In this document: positions 52,279-63,927 of the stretch, in pieces
Layout: each line of letters starts with the position of its first letter
Position numbering within the stretch: the first letter of the stretch is position 1
Origin: Mortierella sp. BCC40632
Lineage: Eukaryota; Mortierellomycota; Mortierellomycetes; Mortierellales; Mortierellaceae
Assembly (NCBI GenBank): GCA_011634665.1
Contig: WAEK01000001.1
Location: forward strand, 1,379,501-1,443,500
DNA: 64,000 nucleotides
Direction: 5' to 3'
Translations under genes and position numbers: made by a program
Notes under the pieces: model-generated
Told to the model about the DNA's origin: nothing
Database searches by the model: none
What the model saw: only the letters and a program-made list of their open reading frames with translations

Positions 52279-52842
52279 ATGCACTTTGTCCGCGGCCTAT
52301 TTGCCCTAGTGCTGTTGGTTGTCCTTCATACCCAGTTGGTCTTGGTCACGGCACAGGTGGTCCCTCCTCCCAATCCACCTCCGCCTAATCCTCAACCTGG
52401 GCCTGTTGCCAACCCAAACCCGGCTCCTTCACAAAGCGGGCCAGTTCCCATCTCAACAGCAGGAAGCAGCAGTCCGACTACAGCACCACAGCCCCCTGCT
52501 GTGTCTGCCATCACCACTACCATCAGCGGAGCATCGACTACAGTCGCTCTGACTCCTGCACAGCCAGCCATCCAACTTCTCACCACCAGTTCTATCCCAA
52601 AGGCCCCCCAGTCAGTTCTCCTTATCCAAGCTACTACCTATGGTAGGATTCTACCCGCTGCAGGACCTGAGGACGATCAGATTGAGAGTCATTTCTGGGA
52701 CCGGTTTGCTCCTCCAACAGATGGGGGTATTCCCAAGGCTAAGGGCTCAGATGCATCCAGTCTCTGGTCTTTTTCTTCCATGACCCAATGCTTTGTCATA
52801 ACGGCCTTGTCATGGCTGGTATTGAGTTTAGGCTGGGAGTAG
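52279..52842 (+). CDS. Secreted Pro/Ser/Thr-rich protein, possibly GPI-anchored
   Basis: Single-exon frame of 187 aa. Residues 1-25 form a clear signal peptide (MHFVRGLFALVLLVVLHTQL, cleavage probably after VTA). Residues 26-75 are dominated by Pro and Asn (VPPPNPPPPNPQPGP), and residues 60-110 by Ser, Thr and Ala, a likely site of O-mannosylation. A more ordered stretch (VLLIQATTYGRILPAAGPEDDQIESH) follows. The C terminus is hydrophobic after a Gly/Ser/Asp segment (KGSDASSLWS then CFVITALSWLVLSLGWE), which fits a GPI-anchor signal, though it ends in Glu. An A run just precedes the ATG leader. A cell-surface role is inferred; I recognise no family. Confidence 0.75.
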   Translation: MHFVRGLFALVLLVVLHTQLVLVTAQVVPPPNPPPPNPQPGPVANPNPAPSQSGPVPISTAGSSSPTTAPQPPAVSAITTTISGASTTVALTPAQPAIQLLTTSSIPKAPQSVLLIQATTYGRILPAAGPEDDQIESHFWDRFAPPTDGGIPKAKGSDASSLWSFSSMTQCFVITALSWLVLSLGWE

Positions 52843-53466
52843 TAGAGTCTTTGGCTGTTGTTTGAAATGGTCTTCAAGCATATTCGCTGAATCGAGAAGA
52901 TTCTTGTCGCACAACCCACAATCCGTGCTCCATTTCTCTCTTTCTCTCTTTCTCTCTCTCTTTCTCTCCACTCCCTATTCTGTCTTTGTTCCGAGCAAGA
53001 GCTGTCCTTCCGCCCGTTCATATTTTTTTTTTTTTTTCCCTCTCTTTCTCCATCAAAATCCTAATAAACAGGTTGAGCGAGTGTCCATCGATTTCCTCTT
53101 CATAATAAAAAACTCAAATGTTCATTGCCACTTTTTCTTTCCTTCTTTCTCTTTTTTTTTTTTTGGATATTTTTTTTTATTGTGGCATGATGGCACCCAG
53201 GTTAGTTCATCCTTGCTGCTTCATCTCCTCCATTTGTTGGATCCTGTTCAATTTACTCGTTCGAGTGTCCAATGATCTTGGTCAGCTCTGATGGAACCAA
53301 GCCAAATAAAATAAAATAAAATAAAAAGATAAAAAGACAAAAAAATATGACAAGAGTTAGATTTTCTCATCCTGAATTTCATTGTTCCTCGTGTTCCTGA
53401 ACAAAAGACAAAAGACAAAAGACAAAAGACAAGAAAGAAAATCTCCCAGGATTAAGACAACTCCTC
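52843..53466. repeat. Convergent intergenic region with short tandem repeats
   Basis: 0.6 kb between the secreted-protein stop and the eIF3k stop. It contains CT-rich sequence, T runs near 53023 and 53152, (AAAAT)n near 53304-53325 and a 7-bp repeat AAAAGAC, about four copies, near 53402-53432. Confidence 0.7.
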
Positions 53467-53760
53467 TTAAGACTTACGCTCGAATTTGATGTTCTCAACC
53501 AAAACCGTCGTCCTGGCCTCGTTATCCTTGTTCACTGGGATGGTGACAGTGTTGGAGCTCTCGGTCCATTCCTGTGCTTTGATAAACTCGGAGAGAGCAG
53601 CACCCTTCAAGTTCAAGTACGAGCTCAAGTTGGGCACCTCAATCGACTGGAAAGTCATCGAGACAGCATTCGCAATGTCTATTGAAAAACAAAAAAGAAA
53701 AGAAAAGAAAAGAATATGACTTTTGAGTCAGTCCAACTTATTCGACCATTTTGGGCAAGG

Positions 53761-53791
<31 letters not shown>

Positions 53792-54728
53792 GATAGCCTC
53801 CTGATGACACTTACTGGAGCGGATAGAGTCCTCGAATCCCAAAACCTCAGCTGTCAATTCCTTGAAGTAGTCATCGCTCTCATAGGCCTTCCAGAAATCA
53901 GCATAACGGCACTGCTCAAGCAAGTCCTGGAGCTTGATCAAACGCAAGACCGATTCCTCGTTTGCCATCTGCTCACTGAGCATGTACAGGCACAAGTTGA
54001 AGTCGGGCTCGGGCAAGGTCGTCAAGGCCTTGACGAGGATGTTGTTCACCACCTGGTCGTTGATCAAGTGGGTGTTGAACTGGTACCTAAATAATTCAAC
54101 CGCGTTCATAAGATGGGATTGATGAGAACTCTGAGGAAATGGCTTCTTCTTTCTCTCACTCTTTTTCTTTTTCTTCTCTTTTTTTTTCCTTGGTCAGTGA
54201 TCGGATCTTGGCTGATGACACGACTGGGTCGTGATCTACACGAGGTGGCTCCTCTTGGAACTCCCAGAGTGATTTGTTCATTGTTTTCCACGGTCTTTTA
54301 GGTCGGTTATCCACCACTGTAACACTCAGTCTTGTTTTCCGCTCCATGTCCTTGCTTTACAAAGCTACTCTTGAAAAGCTCGAAGATCCTTTTTCTGGGG
54401 GGGGAGGGGTTGTTGAGCTCAAGACAAGATCCTGTTCCTGAAGCGTTTTCGAGAGTCCCTTTACACCTCTCTCTCTTTTTTTTTTCCTCTTCACCAAAAA
54501 TGTTCCTCTAATTTTTTTTTCTTCCTTTCTTCTTCTTCTTCTTCCTCTGACTCCTTACAGCTTCAAGATGGCAAGGTTGGCCATAGCGTCGCATTCCCGG
54601 TTGGTGCACTGAGATGCCAAGTACTCCTCGAGAATCGAGACATTGTCGGGATTGTAACGGTCGACACCATCGATAAGCAACTGGATAACCTCAGGGCGGT
54701 TAGAGGGGGTGTTGGAGATGCGAGCCAT
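53467..54728 (-). CDS. EIF3K: Translation initiation factor eIF3 subunit k
   Basis: Three exons (54728-54559, 54086-53815, 53678-53467) give 217 aa, matching the usual 218-aa length of eIF3k. The N-terminal HEAT-like part reads LLIDGVDRYNPDNVSILEEYL (cf. the conserved GIDRYNPENL). It continues with CDAMANLAILKLYQFN, ILVKALTTLPEPDFNLCLYML and LQDLLEQCRYADFWKAY. The C-terminal winged-helix (PCI-like) half follows GFEDSIR and ends with the basic KFERKS. eIF3k is a peripheral eIF3 subunit paired with eIF3l; it is missing in budding yeast but common in filamentous fungi. The start codon is the only Met before the conserved region. Confidence 0.93.
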
Positions 54729-55623
54729 TTTTTTTTTATATTTTGATCCCTTTGTTGATGATTGATACTGGTTTCTCTATGCAGTGTTCGCTATTGAGCC
54801 GAGACCTGCAATGGGGAAGGTTGTGCCTTTTGTTGGAGAGGAACGAAGAGAGAAGCAGATGAACTGGATGGCGAAGCCCTGGCGCCAGATCTCTGATCTG
54901 CCAAAAAGATCAAAAATATTTGCGCTCAGCGTTCAAAAAAAAAGTACAATTACGTCACCGGAAAATTTTAGTTGCCCATGCTCACCATGTTGAACTTGTT
55001 TCCTACTACCTTTCGCCAGCGCAACCACCAAACATTCGCAAGAACGACTCTACCAGCCGATGGAGCTCGCTCCTGTACTGCAGCGTTAGCGGATAGAGAC
55101 CGGTCATCCTTAGTACGATCTGAGCGAAGGTACGAACGTACGAGCACTTGTAGTACGGCCGAGAGATGACTTTATTTCTTACTCGTTAGCCCCTCAGGTA
55201 CTGTTGACTGGCGATTCGCCTCGCGAACCTCGGTCCTTAGTCCGGAGCTGACCCACGTCGATTGTAACTTATACTAAGCTCCTCGAAGCGCTTGTTCCCA
55301 GACTCGGGATGCAAGAGATCACCTCGTTCCCCATGGTTGTCAGCTCTATATAATTGAAGAATATCACAATGGTATATGGAGCAGCATAGCACGTCAACCC
55401 AGACTATCCATCCATTCGCAGCCAAAACACGATCAAAGCTCAAGACAATAGTGTTGCTTTGGCAATAGCGATATCTAGTATGTCTCAAATAATGGACATG
55501 AGTCTACTTCTATCATTCTCCAGGAACCCCAACCTCCTCTCGCATCTACAATACTTGAGTAGTAGTAAACGAAAGGATATATTTGATAGAAAAAATAAAT
55601 CGATAGATATTTGAGTAGATAGA
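54729..55623. other. Intergenic region
   Basis: 0.9 kb between two minus-strand genes. The part at 55010-55260 is of balanced composition without simple repeats, unlike other gaps here, but no open frame or RNA gene is recognisable. Confidence 0.45.
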
Positions 55624-58600
55624 TCAATGCCTCTTGGGAAAGAGCGGAGGGACAGAAGCTTGAACTATCTCTTGAGAGTATAACCTAGCCACCTCAAGTG
55701 GGGTCACAAACCACCTCAACTCCTTTGCCAACTCACTCGACTCGATCGCATCATGTTCCGATTGGAGTCTAGACCACTCGAGCTCATCCAAAGCATCCAG
55801 CAAGAGCTGCTTCTCCTTGGGTCGGATATGACGCTCTGCTTTGAAAATACTCGGCTTTTTGACCATTGTCGACACGGTCGAAGGCGCAATTGAAGGCGCG
55901 ATTACCGACCCTTCCAATGTTGAGGAGCTGGACGAGACGGAAGAAGAGATAGATGAGGCCGAGTGCGATCGAGTTCGACCAACTCGACCACTACCAACAC
56001 CAGGAGGATTTGACGCGTCTGTCCGAGGAGGTGAGTTCTGGTTCATACTAACCACAGAGTAACGAGAAGACACCTCTGACCTTGGCATCTGAACTACCGG
56101 GATGTGACCATCGCACGGGTCCTCTTCACTGCTACTTCTATTGCTAGTGTCACCGGTGGGAGTGAGAGGGACTTGGCCATTTCTGTTCTGGGTTCTGGGA
56201 GGAGTGCGGTGCTGATTTGGATGGATCACGTTGGAAAGGACGCTACTAAGCGATCTCCGTGCCTGACCGACGGACGCAAACACGGCATTCATACCATTCT
56301 GACTCTGGTTAGGGGTAACATTCAAGACCGGAGAGATTCCATCTCCCAAAGAACCTGTAGTACTTGCTGTCGTAGCTACGGAGGGTCGTCTTGCCATTAG
56401 GGCAGCAGCATCTTCCCAAAGCCAGGTAGGTGTGATCTCCTCAGTAAAAAGCTTCTTGAGTCCATAGATACAATCGATGGCTGCGGGAATACAGTACTCC
56501 CGTGAACCACAGATCCGGTGCTTGGGTTGAATCTCGGCCTGGATGGCCCGCCGAACTGAAGGTCGAACAGACCATTCTCCAGAGCGGGCATTCAATGAAT
56601 AGAGTGGAAGAAGCAAGTAACCATATTGGGCTACCCATTCAAGGGACTGGACAACGAACTCGACATCCTTGTCCCGAGCAAAATAAGAGAAGCTGAACCG
56701 GACGAAACCAGGCTTGAGGCTCTTGGAGCAAAGCTCTTGTTGATGGATATTGCAATGGCTGCAATTGTTGTTATTGCTCGCGGGATGAGAGTCATGGTGG
56801 AGGTGATGATTGGAATGGTGACTCTGTGCGTTGGAGCTTTTACCGTCCATGATACTCTCGCCGTCATCAAAATCATTCTCATCTTGGTCATGACCCGATA
56901 GCAATCTCCAAAAGGCCTCTTCTCGTTCTGCATCAAACTTGAGCAATTGTGAGGCATAGGGTCCAGCACACATACAGCCACCCCTCATCTCGACACCGAA
57001 AAAATCGTTCATGATCGTGCTCAACAATGCATAGTGAATTTGGAGTGGTTGTGGTTGTGAATCCATCGTGTTCGTGAATCGGGGCACAGACACTGTCAAA
57101 CTGAACACAGCCACGCGATCCAACCCTGGGTGACCCAGCACGGAAATCTCGGGTCGGTTCAATAGCCGACTATACACCGTCCGGGCGAGTTTGTATTCCT
57201 TTTGCAGAATCCAGGTCGGATTCATAATCTCTTGAAGTCGAAAGACAAGTCCGGTTCGAATAGTAGCCAGGATATTGGGCGTACCTGCTTCTTCTCGGGC
57301 AATGACATTGTTGATATACTTGTGCCGACCTCGAATGACCATGTCGACCGTGCCTCCCCCGGGGTTTGTGGGAGGGAGGGGATCTACGACCGCCTCATCA
57401 TCGCTCTCCATGCTAGACCGTGCTCCTGCACCATCCTGCTCATTGGAGGAGGAGGAGGAAGTCCAAGTGGCATTCCGCTCGCACCAAGTAAAGACTTCCA
57501 GTCGAGCCACAAGGACCCCCGATGCGCCTGGTCCACCCAGAAACTTGTGGGTCGAGATAAAGACGGCATCTTTGTAGGCCAGATTTGGTTCTGGCGTCGA
57601 GGATGAAGAAGAGGGTCGAGACAACGGGGGAGGGTTCATATCAATGGTCGTGTAGGGCCCTACACCTGCATAGTCAAAGAACGCAAATGCGCCATACTTG
57701 TGAAGGAGCTCGGAGATTGCTACGGTATCATTCTATGATTCATCGAAAAAAAGAGAGAAGTTTATGGTGTTTAGCAAGAGGTTATACGATAACTTCACCC
57801 GTCTTTTTTTTTTTTTTTTTTTTGGTTTGCTTTCGTACCAGGACACCAGTAAGATTGCTGCCCGCAGAAAACGTTCCGATCTTGAGCGGACGGTGGCTAT
57901 GGCGTCTCAACTGCTCCTCCAGGAACACCAGATCCAACTGATGCGGCTGCGGCTGTCCAGGGACTCTTTCCCGGAGTTGTGAAGCATCGACCTCGGGAAT
58001 GACAATCACGTCAGCACAACTCTCCCGCCAGGGCAATAAATTCGAATGATGCTCTTGAATGGAAAGGAAAACAATCGGTCGGTCATCGGGTGCTAGTCGT
58101 CGCTTGTAGAGACAAGTGGATGGACTCGTAGCTGCAGTCATAACGCAGCAAGATCCTTGTAAGGGGTTCTCACTGGAAGCAGGTTCACTGCAAAGAAGAG
58201 CGGCTTCTTTTGGGTTAAGGTTGGTCTCCTGGCAGCTCTTTGCTCGAGATTGTGCCTTTCGTACCCAGTATGCCTCGTCACTAAGACGAAACACGTTGCG
58301 GATCTTGTTGATCGCAGATGTTGAGCCGTCCCTAAAAGTAGAGACCCAGTTTTAAAATTTTAAAGGCGACTGTGAGTATGAAAGGGCTGTTGCTACAAAA
58401 AAAAAAAAAAAAAAAAAAAAAGCATTGGACTTGCTTGATTAAGTGTCACATACCCACTAAAGATTACGGCTGCCTCGTGTACATGTCCACGGGTAGTATT
58501 GGCGTTCGTACAACGACCGACCGTCTCTCTGGCAAGACGGACACTCAAAGATGTGTTCTTGGCCGTTGAGGTAGTTGAGGTATGGGTGTTGGCATAGAAG

Positions 58601-58809
58601 GGCAGGACGGATTCTGCCATGATGGCCTCGAATCGTTTCAATGGCCGCGAAGAGGCAAAGAAATCCGTATATATGGACTTTTTCTTGCCAAAGGGGGGGT
58701 CTGAGATGACGGGCGAGGCAATGATGTCGGACTGAATCTCTTTGATGAGTAACTGGGGGTCTTTTTGATGCAACTGTGCCCAGTGAGCAAGTTGGGCCTG
58801 AGGATCCAT
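55624..58809 (-). CDS. Class-V aminotransferase-like PLP enzyme with long extensions
   Basis: Three exons (58809-58454, 58331-57839, 57732-55624) join in phase to 985 aa, about twice the usual class-V length. The fold starts early (FFASSRPLKRFEAIMAESVLP) and continues with HVHEAAVIFSGDGSTSAINK, the Gly/Ser phosphate-binding turn. Next come HHSNLLPWRE, FSAGSNLTGVLV and AFAFFDYAGVGPY, whose Asp (about 303) should pair with the pyridine nitrogen. The Schiff-base lysine lies in STHKFLGGPGASG (Lys about 346). NNVIAREEAGTPNI and GCMCAGPY match later family motifs. Insertions rich in Ser, His and Asn interrupt the domain. The last 250 residues are Ser-rich and basic, ending PPLFPKRH. Such enzymes act on sulfur or amino-acid substrates; this one is unassigned. 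Confidence 0.85.
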
Positions 58810-60116
58810 ATTGTGCGAAGAAAAAGAGATAAAGAGGAAAAGGAGAGAAGGGTAGACTATGTGTGCTTGTGTATGTGTGGAAGGTAAGTAAGGGCAAGCA
58901 AATGTTGAGATTGACCGTTGTCAAGAGTCGCGCTGGAATTTGTAGAGACGAGTAATGAAGAAGAATAAAGAGGTGGGAAAGATCCAGAGTTTTATATTGC
59001 TCGGAAGAGCACAGCCTTCGAAGGTGTTCAAGAGGATTACACGCGTGCCAGATTTAGTCCAATCTAATTGCTAATAATCCGCTCTTTTGGTCCTGCGTGA
59101 AAAAAAAAAATAAAAAACTGTCCGCTAATGGCTGGGTGTGGTGTCTGTCGGCCCATGCATCGCATCTCATTCTGTCTCCAGTGTTCGCGAAGTCCTCTTT
59201 TTTGCTCAAAAGTCGAAATCCATTCCCTTGGTCTCTTGAAAAGGAAATTTTCGTCTATTTGAGTTTGCAGCGCCGTGTAACTCAAGAGGCACAGGCTCAT
59301 TGAGCTCAGAAGTTCTCTCCACACACCTACACGTTTCTATCCTCTCCAAAGAGATTGCTCCCCCATGAGCTGGTCACGGACCAGCCAAGCCATTGGGACG
59401 GTTTTGGGAGGAGGGAGAGGTGACAGTCGACTTTCAAAAAAAAAGCCAGTAGCTCTCGGTAATCCCCCTTCTCGCCTCACTCTCATGCACGTCTGTTTTT
59501 TCTAGGCAGCAGGGAACGCGATGCATTCTACGCTGCTTAAAACGTGGCAAAGCTAGTAGCCTCTTCTTTTTCTTTCCTTCCACAGTTCGAGTAGTTGCAG
59601 AAAGGTAGGGAGCAGAAGTATCTAGTCTAGATCTTTTTTTTGTTATGTTGTTTTGTTTTGTTAACGGGTGCTATTTATTACATGGGGAATAAGGATGCTA
59701 TTAATGACAGGAAAGGAAAGGCGACAGAACAGAAGGGCAAGATAGCAAAGCAATAAATAAAAAAAAATATAAAAGACACAAGCCAGAACGAGAGAAAAAA
59801 ATAATAAAAAAATCGAGAACAGAAGAGAAAAGAGGAAGCTAGAAATAAACATGCTGAACATGAACGCAAAACAACCAAAAGAAAAAAAAAATGGCCATAA
59901 AAAAAACGTGTGTGCGGTACACAGAGCTATGAGCACTGCTGAAAAAGACTATGTCGGTGCCACCATTCTATAAAATGGGAGGAGACTAAATGGGAGGACA
60001 AAAAATAAGAAAAAAAAAAAAAAGTCGAGCGGACCCAAGAAAAATATGCGATTCTTCCTCTCTCTCTCTCAACTTTTGAGCTGGCTCTCCGAAAGAACAG
60101 CCGTTTTTTCTTGCCC
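58810..60116. other. Intergenic region
   Basis: 1.3 kb between two minus-strand genes. The left part is the aminotransferase promoter, with TTTATAT near 58991. The right part (59630-60030) is A/T-rich on both strands, with short A runs, and is probably the 3' region of the next gene. No coding signal. Confidence 0.5.
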
Positions 60117-61585
60117 TTAGCGTCTCTCGTATGCCTGGGTAAACTTTGGCCTGCTGCTACCAGCGCTAGTTGAGTGCAGGACACTGTTCGATGACAACGA
60201 GGATAGGGAATGTGTTGTCCCAGGATTGGAAGATGAAACCGAGGACTTGGACCGACCCGCAATACTACGGATGGCCTTGTATTCCTCACGGCGATTAATG
60301 ATTGTCAATATATAATGGGACAAATCCTTTCGACTCAGGACCTTGATCTTGCTTGTCTTTGGAAGCTCCTCCGCACTGACGAGATACCGTCCTGAGAGCT
60401 CACCATCTTTGAGCGTGATCGGACGAACGATGGTCCAGTCCAAGAATTGAGAATCACGTTGGACAATGTCCTCCTGGAGAACCTTATCTTTCAAGATCCC
60501 TGTCATGAACATGCGCGAGAATAGCCTCCGTGTGTTAATCAGGTAGTTCCGAAGGCCAAGGCAGCCGTACGATGTCACGACAATTAAGCGACGGACACCT
60601 AGATCAACAATAGCAACACCGACAAAAGAGAGTGACAAGGTGCAATCGATGGATTAGTGCAAAAGTACAGGGACTGAGAGCAACTGGATAAAAAAAAAAA
60701 AAAAAAAAAAAAAAAGGGGGTATGAGAGGGGGATAAGCATGATACAATATTCTCTAACAATACGTTACCATGCTTCTTCATTGCATTGTTCAAGACTACT
60801 TGAGAATGGGAGCTGATTGTAGTGTCGTTTGCCATAAGTCGAGCCTGTGATGATGATGATGGTGAGCACCGGCCAAAAATGCGTTTTTTTGTTTTTTTTT
60901 TAAGCGCAGCCAGAAAGAAGAAAATAAACAGATGTGAGCAATGATGTAGGTCATGCATTTGTCCTGTCTATGGAGCAGGACCGGGGATCTTTTTTTTTTT
61001 TTTTTGCTTAGGGTAAGCATCAAGAAAACAAGATACAGGTAGGACATATTTCTTCTTACCCCAATAACATTGACAACCACGTCCTGGCCCTCAACACATC
61101 GATCTACGTCTGCCTGAGACGTGGGCGAACCCCGGACGATGAGTAGGTTTTGGTTCTTACGGAGGGAACTGTCTTCGAGTAAAGGTTTGTCATCACGGAC
61201 AAAGGCAGTGACCCGGTAATTACGCTCCAATCCTTGCTTCACGAGCTCAATGCCCGACTTGCCGTTCGCTCCCAAGACTATATGCCGTTTCGAAAGGGAG
61301 TGCAAGAAAAAGGTCGTGTGTGTGTTTGTACGATTTGTCGGGGATCGCCGATTGGACACACGGGTAAGAGAGGAAGGGGAGGAAAGAGGGAGAGAGCCAA
61401 AGACGATGCAAAGTTAGTACATGAGGCAGGTACCGCGAGCACCGAGCTTTGGTTTCGCTGCGACAAGGCCTGTCGTTTTGTTGCGGATAAATATTTATGA
61501 TTGATCGAAGAGGAGTCAATGGGGAGGCAACAAAAGGAAAAGAGATAGACCAAGGACGAAAAGTACAGCTATGGAGAAGAATGGA

Positions 61586-61617
<32 letters not shown>

Positions 61618-63325
61618 CATTCGACGTGCAGAAATGAACAGAGCATTTTTTCTGAAAGAGAAAAAATACACGATAGAAGACAAGGAAAGGGGTGGGACTG
61701 CATCCCATTCCTGTGGATCGGACATTGTGTGCAACAAATAGCCCGTCTGCATGCAGGAGGAACCTGGACATGTGTCCGACCAAAAATGCATGGTTGTATG
61801 CAAGTCTCGCTTCGATTGCATCGACTTATGAACGAAACTCTGCAGTTGTATGATGTGCGGGCCTTGTAGTCGCCCCTTTGCCCTTTTTTCTATTTTTTTT
61901 TCTAACCCAACTCGGCCCATTCTCCACTCGTCTTTCAGCGGATGGTCGGGTTTGAACGGTCAAGACGACGTTAGGCGCCGTCCGCTCGGGTTTTCTGAGC
62001 GGGTCATTCGGACCAGTCGTGGAAGAATCCAGCGGACAAGAAGATGAAAGACAGGAGAATAAAAAAACGAGAAAGAGCCCGCCACGGTACCACACTCACT
62101 CTCTGCGAGTCGTACAGGTGAGAAAGTGCAGAGAGAGGAGAGAGAGAAGGAGAGAGGGAGAGGTCTTTGTCTATTCTTGCCATGCGTGGGGTCACAGCCA
62201 AAAAAAACTCCACTCCAATCGCCAGCCGCGATGCATCGCCGCACCAACCCAACGGGACCTGGCCAACTGGCATGGGCTTTCAGAGCTATGGGCACTTGTG
62301 CAACGCAGGAAGGAGAGAGAAAAAGGAGGAAGAAGAAGCGGAAGAGGAAGAAGGGGAGTGTGCACTAAGCTTGACTTACCCAACAGGTACTTGCCGTTGC
62401 CGTTGCCACTGTAGTCGTTCGTCAATGATAGCGAGCCCATGCTATCCATCAGGTCGAGATCTGCCTCTTCTTTGGACTCCCAACTCAATGATTCCGAAGG
62501 CGAGGACAGTGTTGGCGAGTAAAGTGTGTCCATGAGCGAGTCCCAGTCTTGGGACCGAGGTGGTAAATGCTCGTCGCTTTCGTAGCCTGAACGCACCTCC
62601 TGCGATGGTGACTGGGGACTGCCGGACCACGGTCGTAGATCATACATTGACTTTGTGTTGCTTTTCAAGCTGAGCGACCTGAGTCGGTCTGGCGCCGAGT
62701 GTGTAGATCGGGAAGAGGTCGAGGAAGTAGAGGAGAGAGTGTCGTGCGCATCAAAGTGGCCGTCGATCCCGCGTGGGCTGAGAGGCTCCTCGCCATGAGC
62801 ATAGGACAATGGTGGTAGTTCATCCGAGTGCTTGTCCTTGGCGTGCTTGGACTGTTTGCGAGTGTCGTACTGGGCCTGAACCTTTTGTTTGTACTCGCTC
62901 CGAAGCTGCTTCCGTTCGAGTTTGGCCTGTTGCTTCTCGAGCTTCTCTTGCTTTGCCTTTTCCTGGGCGTCGATCTGTTGTTGTTGAAGCATGGCAATGA
63001 TCTGCTCACGGCGCTGGCGCTGAACGAGTTTAGCCTCCCGCTTCTGCTCGATCATCGAAGCTGTCTTTTGTGGATTGTCCAAATGGTACTCTTCCGCGCC
63101 GATAAACATTGACTTTGGGCTGTGGGGCGGTTGAGTCGATGAAACAGAGGAGGAAGAGGACGAAGCGTGGGCAGGGGGAATTGTTGAAGGGCTAGGTGGG
63201 TATGCATGTGCCGTATACGGGTAGTTGGGGGAGATGTGGAGTGCATCTCGGGCACGCTTGGTCTCTGCAGCCATGCTCAAAGCCCGCTGGGTGCGGTAGG
63301 GTGGTGGTGGGCGGGAGTTGACCAT
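60117..63325 (-). CDS. Coiled-coil plus NAD(P)-binding Rossmann protein (NmrA/atypical SDR-like)
   Basis: Exons 63325-62380, 61277-61060, 60844-60769 and 60598-60117 join in phase to 573 aa. Residues 1-90 are Pro/Ser-rich. Residues 91-165 form a charged Gln/Lys/Glu coiled coil (REQIIAMLQQQQIDAQEK). Residues 165-310 are Ser-rich. The first exon ends GKYLL plus one base. Across a 1.1-kb intron this joins exactly to VLGANGKSGIELV, completing the first Rossmann strand with a G-x-x-G-x-x-G loop (318-324). VTAFVRD, VVVNVIG and RLIVVTSYG follow, then WTIVRPITLKDGELSGRY typical of NmrA-like proteins. The tail is Ser-rich and basic. An in-frame ATG at 63529 would extend the protein with repeat-like residues and is less likely. 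Confidence 0.75.
61278..62379 (-). other. 1,102-bp intron
   Basis: Donor G|GTAAGT at 62379 and acceptor CATATAG ending at 61278. It holds a GGA-repeat tract (about 61580-61615) and A/G-rich and C/T-rich segments. It is the longest intron in the window, most being 80-200 bp. Confidence 0.7.
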
Positions 63326-63888
63326 TGGCGGGAGAGAGAAAGAGAGAAAGAGAGAGAAGGAGGAAGGGTAGGAGAGTGGGCGGATCAAGCGCCGACAAGG
63401 GAGGTGAGGAAGAAGAAGAAGACGAAGGCCTCGGAGGTTGGAGAGTTGGTGAAGAAATAGGTGATGACCAACAGATTGGAGCTGATACAGCTGATTTTTG
63501 GCTGACTGACTGGCTGGCTGGTCATCCATTCATTCAGGCAAGATGAAGAGAGAGACAGACCAGACAGATTGAGAGAGAGAATAGATGGGAAAAGGAAGAA
63601 GAGAAAAAAAGAGAATGACCCGCCCATCTCGAAGACAGTGAAGAAGAGGAAGAATAGAGATGGAGACAATTATAGGCCCGGCAGACAGATGTGGTGCCCA
63701 AATGATACCTGGCTACGGTACCATTCATTCAGCCTCTCAGACCAGACAGCAGACAGATTGAGGACAGAGACTCTTATTCTCTCTACTACACTATTCTCCC
63801 TCTCGAACTCTCTCTCGAACTCTCTCTATACTCCATACTCTCGCTCTCTATGCTCTCTCTTTAAACTCTCTTGAGTCGCTTCCACTCG

Positions 63889-63927
<39 letters not shown>

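Noticed and set aside
53467..53482. GTAAGT near the eIF3k stop as a splice donor
   Set aside because: The frame ends two codons later at a natural family length of 217 aa, so the match is coincidental.
54990..55260. Possible tRNA or other small RNA gene in a balanced-composition gap
   Set aside because: No A-box and B-box pair or foldable cloverleaf could be found by eye.
60117..61277. The NAD(P)-binding region as a separate gene
   Set aside because: No start codon precedes the first Rossmann strand in frame, and the upstream exon at 62380 joins it in exact phase and completes the strand.
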